Assembly: GCA_036741235.1 (NCBI GenBank)
Contig: DAINSQ010000125.1
Location: 1-13,813, forward strand
Reading direction: 5' to 3'
DNA length: 13,813 bases
DNA from: JABWBR01 sp036741235
Lineage (GTDB): Bacteria; Bacteroidota; Bacteroidia; Chitinophagales; Saprospiraceae
The notes beneath the pieces were generated by a model. It was not told the origin of the DNA. It did no database searches and saw nothing but the letters and a program-made list of their open reading frames with translations. The position numbers and the translations under genes were made by a program. Every line of letters starts with the position of its first letter. Position 1 is the first letter of the stretch. This document shows, in pieces, positions 7,975 to 13,813 of the stretch.

Positions 7975-7982
7975 CAAAATTA
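7975..7982 (-). promoter_or_regulatory. Candidate -7 element for the membrane-protein gene
   Basis: Read on the - strand, 7982 to 7975 is TAATTTTG, a full match to the Bacteroidota -7 consensus TAnnTTTG. It lies about 55 bases upstream of the chosen start. No good TTTG -33 element is visible 19-21 bases further upstream, so the call is tentative. If correct, it rules out the longer reading frame that would start at 8041. Confidence 0.35.
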
Positions 7983-8013
7983 AGCGCAAAAATGATCGGT
8001 GTGCATACGTTAT

Positions 8014-8019
8014 AAGGAG
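8014..8019 (+). promoter_or_regulatory. Strong Shine-Dalgarno site before a mini-ORF
   Basis: AAGGAG at 8014-8019 sits seven bases before an ATG at 8027. Strong Shine-Dalgarno sequences are uncommon in Bacteroidota, and most genes in this window lack one, so this match stands out. Confidence 0.4.
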
Positions 8020-8026
8020 AATTGTT

Positions 8027-8086
8027 ATGGCCTTGCCCCACTCATTTGAAGGCAATAAAAGACTTACTGCCCATAAAGTTCGATAA
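8027..8086 (+). CDS. Possible 19-codon mini-ORF or leader peptide upstream of ftsK
   Basis: The ATG at 8027 opens a 19-residue frame, MALPHSFEGNKRLTAHKVR, closing with TAA at 8084-8086. Its only support is the ideally spaced AAGGAG upstream; I know of no family it belongs to. It ends just before the TATTTTTG box of the ftsK promoter candidate, and its last codons overlap the candidate -33 element, so it would be made from a transcript starting further upstream. It could be a real small protein, a leader peptide, a remnant, or chance. Confidence 0.25.
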   Translation: MALPHSFEGNKRLTAHKVR

Positions 8087-8110
8087 AACCATAAATTGTG
8101 TCTATTTTTG
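8079..8110 (+). promoter_or_regulatory. Candidate Bacteroidota-type promoter of ftsK
   Basis: TTCG at 8079-8082 (one mismatch to TTTG) and TATTTTTG at 8103-8110 (full match to TAnnTTTG) are separated by 20 bases, the expected spacing. Transcription would start near 8117, about 20 bases before the ftsK ATG at 8138. Confidence 0.55.
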
Positions 8111-8137
8111 CCGATATACAAGCCTCGAGGAAACAAT

Positions 8138-10597
8138 ATGTCTAAAAAAGGCCAAAAGAAAGGGCAGCTGGCACTCAAACTGGGTATTAACGACGAGCGT
8201 ATTCCCAAGTTGCTGGGTGTATTGTGCATATTTTTTGCGCTATACTTCTTCATAGCTTTTTCGTCATATCTTTTTACCTGGAAGATCGACCAGGACCGCG
8301 TGTTGCGGTTTTCGTGGGCGCTATTACTGGAAAGCGGCATGGAAATGGCCAACTGGCTGGGCCGCCTGGGGGCCATTGTATCCAATATGTTTTTCTATTG
8401 GGGTTTTGGCCTGCCCTCTTATATCTTTGTCTTTTTGCTCACGGCATACGGCATCAACCTCATTCAGCGGCGGCCTTTCAGCCAATTTGTACCGGTGCTG
8501 CGTTATGCCGTGATTTGGTTGTTGTTCCTGTCTGTTTTTCTGGAATTTCTTGCCGGGCCCAACGCAGATTTCCCCTGGGGCGGCGCCTTTGGCGAAGGCG
8601 TCAATGCATGGTTGCGCAACTTTGTGGGCTGGGTAGGCCAGATTATCCTGTTCATCTTTATGTTGGCCGGCCTCATCGTCTGGCGCCGGAATCCCAATTT
8701 CAACGAGCTGACTTTGCAGAAAGTGCTGGAAGACCTGGGCGACTGGGTAGACGATTTGATCAAGGGGCGCTGGACGGCAGCCAAACGCCCCGGCTCAACT
8801 ACGACTGCCAGTGCAGCATTACCTGAAGCCAACCCCATGGAGGCCGTCGACCCCTCGGCAGTTGGCCGCGAAACGCCGTTGACCCGGGCAGAACAACTGG
8901 CCTTCGATCTCGAAAATAAAGCCGACGCCGCTACGCCCCGCACAGGCCTGCGCCCCGGCGATACGCAGTTCGAAATCGAAGCGGGCGCTTCCGAAGTCGT
9001 CGATAATCCCGGCCCTGCCGCTCCGCCCCCGCCACGTCACTCTTTCGAGGATGTACAACAGGAAAACGTGGATCACAGCGAACCCTACGACCCCACGCTG
9101 GAATTGTCGTCGTACGAACATCCCGTACTCCAATTACTCGACGACTATTCCGATCAAAAGGTGGAAGTTGACCGCGCCGAACTGGAAGCCAACAAAGACC
9201 AGATCGTTGAAACGCTGCTGACCTACAAAATCGAAATTGTCAAGATTCGCGCTACGGTGGGCCCCACGGTGACCCTCTATGAGATTATCCCCGCCCCCGG
9301 CGTGCGCATTTCAAAAATAAAAAACCTCGAAGACGATATCGCTCTAAGCCTTTCAGCACTGGGCATACGCATCATCGCGCCTATTCCCGGCAAAGGCACT
9401 ATCGGTATAGAAGTGCCCAATCGCAACCAGCAGGTGGTATCAATGAAAGAGGTGCTGATGTCCGACAAGTTTAAACGTGCCAAAATGGACCTGCCCATCG
9501 CCCTGGGCAAGACGATTTCCAACGAGGTTTTCGTGGCCGACCTGGCCAAAATGCCGCACTTGCTGGTAGCAGGCGCTACGGGACAGGGCAAGTCGGTGGG
9601 CATTAACGCCATTTTGGTATCGCTTTTATATAAAAAACACCCCTCGCAGATCAAATTTGTGCTCATCGACCCCAAAAAGGTGGAACTCTTTCCCTATAGC
9701 CGGATCGAAAACCATTTTCTGGCGTTTTTGCCGGGACAGGAAGAGCCCATCACTACTGAAACGAGCAAGGTTATTCACACGCTCAATTCGCTTTGTATTG
9801 AAATGGACAATCGCTACGACCTGCTCAAAAAGGCGTCGGCGCGTAACATCCGCGAATACAACGAGAAGTTTGTGCAGCGCATGCTCAACCCTCAAAAAGG
9901 CCACCGTTTCTTGCCCTTTATCGTGCTGATCATCGACGAATTCGCCGATCTGATCATGACGGCGGGCAAGGAAATCGAATTACCTATAGGTCGACTCGCC
10001 CAGTTGGCACGCGCCGTGGGCATGCACCTGGTGATCGCAACCCAGCGCCCCTCCGTGAATATTATTACCGGCGTGATCAAGGCCAACTTCCCGGCCCGCA
10101 TAGCCTATAAGGTGACCGCCAAGGTAGACTCCCGCACGATCCTCGACGCCGGCGGCGCCGACCAGCTCATCGGCCGCGGCGATATGCTGCTGTCGGTAGG
10201 CGGCGATATGGTGCGCCTCCAGGGCGCTTTTATCGATACGCCTGAAGTGGAACGCGTGGTGAATTTTATCCACGACCAACCCGGTTATCCCGAGCCCTAT
10301 TTCCTGCCCGAATTCCACGGCGACGACGAAGGCCCCGGCTCAGCGCCCCTCCGTTATGCCGACCTCGATGAGATGTTTGAGGATGCCGCCCGCATTATTG
10401 TGCAAAATCAGCACGGCTCTACGTCTATGATTCAGCGCCGCCTCAAACTGGGCTATAACCGCGCCGGCCGCATCATGGACCAACTCGAAGCGATGGGCAT
10501 CGTAGGCCCCAGCGACGGCTCGAAAGCCCGCGAGGTGCTCATCTATGACGAGATCGAACTCAACAGGTATTTGGATGATCTGAAGAGTAGGAAATAG
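8138..10597 (+). CDS. ftsK: FtsK/SpoIIIE DNA translocase
   Basis: 819 residues from the ATG at 8138, chosen because GAGG lies seven bases upstream and the basic N-terminus MSKKGQKKGQ fits; an in-frame TTG at 8096 lies upstream of or within the promoter candidate. Four membrane helices are near residues 25-46, 80-108, 117-139 and 163-184. An acidic, proline-containing linker runs to about 340. The alpha/beta motor domain (about 343-735) has Walker A GATGQGKS at 479-486 and Walker B VLIIDEFADL with Asp600-Glu601, plus the conserved GMHLVIATQRPSVNIITG and KVDSRTILDAGGADQLIGRG segments. The C-terminal winged-helix gamma domain (about 741-815) shows GSTSMIQRRLKLGYNRAGRI, the region that reads polar KOPS-like DNA signals in characterised relatives. 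The protein is a hexameric, septum-anchored motor that pumps chromosome ends and supports dimer resolution and division. It appears to be transcribed alone from its own promoter. All key motifs are intact. Confidence 0.97.
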   Translation: MSKKGQKKGQLALKLGINDERIPKLLGVLCIFFALYFFIAFSSYLFTWKIDQDRVLRFSWALLLESGMEMANWLGRLGAIVSNMFFYWGFGLPSYIFVFLLTAYGINLIQRRPFSQFVPVLRYAVIWLLFLSVFLEFLAGPNADFPWGGAFGEGVNAWLRNFVGWVGQIILFIFMLAGLIVWRRNPNFNELTLQKVLEDLGDWVDDLIKGRWTAAKRPGSTTTASAALPEANPMEAVDPSAVGRETPLTRAEQLAFDLENKADAATPRTGLRPGDTQFEIEAGASEVVDNPGPAAPPPPRHSFEDVQQENVDHSEPYDPTLELSSYEHPVLQLLDDYSDQKVEVDRAELEANKDQIVETLLTYKIEIVKIRATVGPTVTLYEIIPAPGVRISKIKNLEDDIALSLSALGIRIIAPIPGKGTIGIEVPNRNQQVVSMKEVLMSDKFKRAKMDLPIALGKTISNEVFVADLAKMPHLLVAGATGQGKSVGINAILVSLLYKKHPSQIKFVLIDPKKVELFPYSRIENHFLAFLPGQEEPITTETSKVIHTLNSLCIEMDNRYDLLKKASARNIREYNEKFVQRMLNPQKGHRFLPFIVLIIDEFADLIMTAGKEIELPIGRLAQLARAVGMHLVIATQRPSVNIITGVIKANFPARIAYKVTAKVDSRTILDAGGADQLIGRGDMLLSVGGDMVRLQGAFIDTPEVERVVNFIHDQPGYPEPYFLPEFHGDDEGPGSAPLRYADLDEMFEDAARIIVQNQHGSTSMIQRRLKLGYNRAGRIMDQLEAMGIVGPSDGSKAREVLIYDEIELNRYLDDLKSRK

Positions 10598-10799
10598 CGA
10601 GGGGGTGACTTGGCGAGGGGCGATTTTTGAAAACCTTGTAAGGTCTGAGCTGTGTCGATTTGGTTTCTGCCTAATCGGCGCGCAACAAATCCAGACTGCC
10701 TGGTAGATGGGATTATGCGTATTTGCACTTCCAATAGGCGGAAACTCGTTCATATTTTGGCAAAAAACTGGTGTTTTTGTATTTCAAAGAAGTTTTATC
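10598..10799. other. Intergenic region after ftsK; no confident gene
   Basis: About 200 bases with no recognisable protein-coding signal. An in-frame ATG at 10707 could extend the next ORF by 31 codons, but that extension does not resemble a protein. A small dyad, ACCTT-GT-AAGGT at 10633-10644, is present without a T-run after it. No clear TAnnTTTG promoter was found. Confidence 0.5.
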
Positions 10800-11165
10800 A
10801 TGTTAGCCGCCGTATTGCTGTATCACCGCAAAGTGCTTACGCTTGCCCGCGCTGCCCGTTGGGCGGGTATGTCTCGTCTGGTAGCTTATTTTGAAGCACT
10901 TCGTGACAGGGATGCAAATCGATTGAAAGAGGCTATTTTATCCTTTGAAAAACAACAATTCAAGTCCGCAATGAAGCGCCTCTACGAGCATACCTTCTCC
11001 CACCACACGCTGGGCCTGGCCAAATTGGCCTGGTACAAGGGGTTTCCCATAGAAATTGACTCTCCCAATGTGCCTCAAGCTATGCTGCCCATATCGCCAT
11101 TACCGGCTTATGACGACAAGTATCATTTTTTGTCAGGTGGGCAGGGCATCGCTGAAGAGGTGTAG
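10800..11165 (+). CDS. Small protein with Imm49-like C-terminal half; possibly truncated or chimeric
   Basis: 121 residues from the ATG at 10800; the frame is open back to an ATG at 10707, but that added part looks non-coding. The C-terminal half (EALRDRDANRLKEAILSFEK, then HHTLGLAKLAWYKGFPIEID, then SPNVPQAMLP and YDDKYHFL) recalls the end of Imm49-type immunity proteins, which protect against polymorphic toxins. This is from memory of the family and is not certain. The first 35 residues (VLLYHRKVLTLARAARWAGM, then SR) instead look like the helix-turn-helix of UPF0175 antitoxin-like proteins. Imm49 proteins are, as I recall, roughly twice this length, so the gene may be a truncated copy or a fusion. 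No toxin or other partner lies within the window. It converges on the formate dehydrogenase gene with a 17-base gap. Confidence 0.5.
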   Translation: MLAAVLLYHRKVLTLARAARWAGMSRLVAYFEALRDRDANRLKEAILSFEKQQFKSAMKRLYEHTFSHHTLGLAKLAWYKGFPIEIDSPNVPQAMLPISPLPAYDDKYHFLSGGQGIAEEV

Positions 11166-11174
11166 TTAAACTGC

Positions 11175-11189
11175 TTTATGCATTATAAA
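11175..11189. other. Weak AT dyad between convergent genes
   Basis: TTTAT at 11175-11179 and ATAAA at 11185-11189 could pair around GCATT. All five pairs are A-T and the stop codon of the formate dehydrogenase gene lies inside. It is the only dyad in the 17-base gap and is too weak to call a terminator with confidence. Confidence 0.2.
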
Positions 11190-13813
11190 CTCATCTTCTC
11201 AATATCCACCGCTACCACCTTGTACTCCGGGCATTTCGCATCGGCGTCGTAGACGCTGCTGGTAATATTGTTGACATAATTTTCCGGGAAGTGGAAAGTC
11301 GTGCTTACCACGCCCTGTTTGACAATTTCGCTGACCCTGGCGCGCAGCGTGATGCTGCCCCTTGGAGAGCGCAGGGTCACCATTTCGCCATCGGCGATAT
11401 TTCGGTTGCGGGCATCCAGGGGGTGCAAAAGCAACACATCTTCGCTCAGCAAACGAGGGTTACTGGTGCGCCGCGTCATGGAGCCGCTGTTGTAGTGTTC
11501 CAATTCGCGGTTAGTGGTGAGGATCAGCGGGAATTGGCCGGCATTTTCCAGCAATTCGCGGGTTTCTTCGAATTCTTTAAAGTGGAACCGGCCTTTGCCA
11601 ATTTTGAAGGTCGTGGTATGAAGTATTTTTGTATCGCTGCCGTCTTCGGCAACCGGCCATTGCAGGCCGTTGTCGCCCAGTCGCTCCCAGCGCACTCCCT
11701 TGAAGAAAGGCACTACTTTAGAAATTTCCTGCTCCAGCAGTTGCGCCGGGTCGTAATCGGGTTGCGGATACCCCATGCGGTTCATGATATCGACGACAAT
11801 CTGACCATCGGGTTTGGTACCGGGAAGCGGGTCAATTACCCGGTTGACGCGCTGTATGCGGCGTTCTCCATTGGTGAAGGTGCCCGATTTTTCAAAAAAT
11901 GACGAAGCGGGCAGGATCACGTCGGCAAAAGCAGTAGTATCAGAGTGAAACAATTCCTGTACGACAAAAAATTCGAGCGATTCGAGCGCTACGCGCACGT
12001 TGTTTGTATTGGGTTCGGTTTGTAAGACGTCTTCACCCATGATCCACAAGGCTTTGAGTTTGCCTTCACGGGCGGATTTGAGCATATCGGGCACTTTCAA
12101 ACCGGGCGCTTCGGGAACGGGTACGCCGTATATCTCTTCGTACGACTGGCGCACTGCAGGGTCGTTTACATCGAGGTAGCCGGGGCCGAGATGGGGCTGT
12201 ACGCCCATGTCGGCCATGCCTTGAACATTATTTTGGCCGCGCAGGGGGTTGACGCCCACGCCCGGCCTGCCGATATTGCCCGTTATCATGGCCAGGTCGG
12301 CGATAAGCATCACGCCGTAGGTGCCCTGGTAATGCTCCGTGACGCCGAGCCCGTGGAAACTCATAGCCGCGCTGGCAGTGGCGTAGGCCATGGCGGCCTC
12401 GCGCACCAACTGTCGATTTACCCCGCAGACGGCTTCCAGTTCGTCGATGTTTTGCGCTAAAATATGCTTGCGAAAATCTTCGTACCCTTCCGTGCGACTG
12501 GCGATGAAGGTTTCATCTTCCAACCCTTCCGACAGGATGTAGTACAGCATCATATTGAGCAGGGCCACGTTGGTGCCCGGCCGCAATTGCAAGTGGTAGT
12601 TGGCGTAACGGGTGAGGGGTATTTTGCGCGGGTCGATAACGATGAGCGTTTTGCCTTTCATCACCTGCTGCTTGATCTTGGCGCCCGTCACGGGGTGGCC
12701 GGCAGTGGGGTTGGCCCCGATCAACATGATGCAATCGGTATGAGCCAGGTCGTCAATCGAGTTGGTAGCGGCGCCGGTGCCGAAGGTGCGTTGCATGCCC
12801 AGCGCTGTAGGCGCGTGACATACGCGGGCGCATCCGTCGATGTTGTTGGTGCCCACTACGGCGCGGATGAATTTCTGCATGAGGTAGTTTTCCTCATTGG
12901 TGCAGCGTGCCGACGAAATGCCGCCAATAGCGTCGGGCCCGTGTTTGGCTTTGATGTCTTTCAGGCGGGTCGCAATATAGTCGTAAGCTTCATCCCAGCT
13001 CGCTTCTTCGAGCTTGCCGTTGCGCCTGATCAACGGCGAGCGCAGGCGGTCGGGGTGGTTGTAGAAGCGGAAGGCATAGCGCCCTTTCAGACAAGTATGC
13101 CCGTGGTTGACTTCAGCGCCATAGGGCGCTTTTATGCTCAATATATGGTTGTCGCGTTTGGATACTTCCAGGTTGCAGCCTACTCCGCAATAGGTGCACA
13201 CGGTGCGCACCGTGTCGCTGGCGTTAAGGGCTGCCATCGAGAAAACGTCGCTGATGGCGTCGGTGGGACAAGCCTGGGAGCAGGCGCCGCAGGATACGCA
13301 GTACGACTCTGCATACGAGGTATCCATACCTTTGATGATGCGGTTGTCAAAACCGCGTCCCGCCATGCTCAACACAAATTCGCCCTGCACTTCGTCGCAT
13401 GCCCTGACGCAGCGGTAGCAGTTGATGCACTTCGACAAGTTGGAAGTCAGATAAGGGTGGCTGTCGTCGCGCGGGCGATCGAGGTGGTTGCGGCCCTGCG
13501 GATAGCGCACCTGCCGGATTCCCACCCTGGCGGCTACCGTTTGCAGCTCGCAGTCGCCATTGGCGGCGCAGGTAAGGCAGTCGAGCGGGTGGTCGGTGAG
13601 CACCAACTCGATGATATTGCGGCGCAGGTTTTGAATCGACTGCGAGTCGGGGTAAATTTGCAGGTTTTCCTCGATGGGCGTATGGCAAGAAGCCACCGTC
13701 CTGGGATGGCCGTTGCCGCTACGCACTACTTCTACACTGCACACCCGGCAGGAGCCGAAAGGTTCCAGGTTGGGCGCATCGCATAGCGTAGGCACATAGT
13801 CGGCGCCCAAATG
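11183..13813 (-). CDS. fdhA: Formate dehydrogenase alpha (large) subunit, molybdopterin type, N-terminus cut by window end
   Basis: 876 codons are visible, open through the window end; roughly the first 20-30 residues are missing. From the N-terminus: a [2Fe-2S] ferredoxin-like motif (PTLCDAPNLEPFGSCRVC with a later Cys), the His-Cys3 NuoG-type [4Fe-4S] site (DHPLDCLTCAANGDC), two ferredoxin clusters (CINCYRCVRAC and CVSCGACSQAC), then the catalytic domain with its own [4Fe-4S] site (VCTYCGVGCNLEV, HTCLKGR). The active-site metal ligand is a cysteine in GCARVCHAP (codon 12820-12818), replacing the selenocysteine of E. coli FdhF, and the next His is present. NPLRGQNNVQGMADMG carries the conserved Arg. 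The C-terminal domain binding the bis-MGD cofactor (YNSGSMTRRTSNPRL) is complete. The enzyme oxidises formate to CO2, and this N-terminal layout is typical of soluble NAD-linked enzymes. NuoE/NuoF-like diaphorase partners would be expected just beyond the window; that is inference. Other family members of this layout act on other substrates, so substrate is likely but not proven. Confidence 0.93.
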   Translation of the reverse strand, partial: HLGADYVPTLCDAPNLEPFGSCRVCSVEVVRSGNGHPRTVASCHTPIEENLQIYPDSQSIQNLRRNIIELVLTDHPLDCLTCAANGDCELQTVAARVGIRQVRYPQGRNHLDRPRDDSHPYLTSNLSKCINCYRCVRACDEVQGEFVLSMAGRGFDNRIIKGMDTSYAESYCVSCGACSQACPTDAISDVFSMAALNASDTVRTVCTYCGVGCNLEVSKRDNHILSIKAPYGAEVNHGHTCLKGRYAFRFYNHPDRLRSPLIRRNGKLEEASWDEAYDYIATRLKDIKAKHGPDAIGGISSARCTNEENYLMQKFIRAVVGTNNIDGCARVCHAPTALGMQRTFGTGAATNSIDDLAHTDCIMLIGANPTAGHPVTGAKIKQQVMKGKTLIVIDPRKIPLTRYANYHLQLRPGTNVALLNMMLYYILSEGLEDETFIASRTEGYEDFRKHILAQNIDELEAVCGVNRQLVREAAMAYATASAAMSFHGLGVTEHYQGTYGVMLIADLAMITGNIGRPGVGVNPLRGQNNVQGMADMGVQPHLGPGYLDVNDPAVRQSYEEIYGVPVPEAPGLKVPDMLKSAREGKLKALWIMGEDVLQTEPNTNNVRVALESLEFFVVQELFHSDTTAFADVILPASSFFEKSGTFTNGERRIQRVNRVIDPLPGTKPDGQIVVDIMNRMGYPQPDYDPAQLLEQEISKVVPFFKGVRWERLGDNGLQWPVAEDGSDTKILHTTTFKIGKGRFHFKEFEETRELLENAGQFPLILTTNRELEHYNSGSMTRRTSNPRLLSEDVLLLHPLDARNRNIADGEMVTLRSPRGSITLRARVSEIVKQGVVSTTFHFPENYVNNITSSVYDADAKCPEYKVVAVDIEKMSL

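Noticed and set aside
7922..8041. N-terminal extension of the membrane protein to 8041
   Set aside because: The extra 40 residues contain a candidate -7 promoter box, have no helix or family pattern, and a start with a GAGGA site exists at 7921.
8096..8137. TTG start giving a 14-residue longer FtsK
   Set aside because: It would place the start within the promoter candidate; the ATG at 8138 has GAGG at good spacing and a typical basic N-terminus.
12818..12820. Selenocysteine in the formate dehydrogenase active site
   Set aside because: The codon is TGT, not TGA, so the enzyme is the cysteine variant.
12464..13786. Long + strand open frame (440 codons) opposite the formate dehydrogenase gene
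   Set aside because: It is the mirror of a strongly conserved gene; the translation lacks any domain pattern and is rich in Val, Ala and His runs typical of antisense of GC-rich codons.
1..13813. CRISPR arrays, transposases, tRNA or rRNA genes
   Set aside because: No regularly spaced direct repeats, transposase motifs or RNA-gene sequences were seen on reading both strands.

Overview
The window comes from a member of the Bacteroidota, most likely a Saprospiria-like marine or environmental lineage. The signs are a C-terminal type IX secretion (Por) sorting domain behind a PKD domain, a TonB-dependent receptor with an N-terminal carboxypeptidase-regulatory-like domain followed by a DUF4249 lipoprotein, and promoter-like sites of the Bacteroidota form (TTG, about 20 bases, TAnnTTTG). 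The lineage is inferred from gene types only.

Layout. 1-1028 (+) is the 3' end of a secreted beta-propeller-like/PKD/T9SS protein whose start lies outside the window. 1029-1297 is non-coding, with GC-rich dyads and a good promoter candidate at its end. 1298-6698 (+) is a tight three-gene cluster: an S8 (subtilisin-like) protease fused to a C-terminal SPOR domain, a TonB-dependent outer-membrane receptor 15 bases downstream, and a DUF4249 lipoprotein overlapping the receptor by 17 bases. 6710-7921 (-) is a convergent gene for a nine-helix membrane protein with DoxX/MauE/HTTM-like features. A divergent intergenic region (7922-8137) holds the ftsK promoter candidate and a 19-codon mini-ORF with an ideal Shine-Dalgarno site. 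8138-10597 (+) is a complete FtsK/SpoIIIE DNA translocase. After about 200 non-coding bases comes a small ORF (10800-11165, +), probably an N-terminally truncated or chimeric protein whose C-terminal half recalls Imm49-type immunity proteins. 11183-13813 (-) is the large subunit of a molybdenum formate dehydrogenase with a NuoG-like iron-sulfur N-terminus, cut by the window end.

How the genes work together. The protease-SPOR, receptor and lipoprotein genes look like one transcription unit acting at the cell envelope: a TonB-dependent uptake pair preceded by a protease that carries a peptidoglycan-binding SPOR domain yet shows no signal peptide. FtsK (chromosome segregation and division) and the formate dehydrogenase are independent housekeeping or metabolic units. 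I see no CRISPR array, transposase, tRNA or rRNA. Most of the window is ordinary. The parts most worth a second look are the S8-SPOR protease at the head of a receptor operon, the small Imm49-like orphan, the mini-ORF before ftsK, and the sharp base-composition change inside the first gene.
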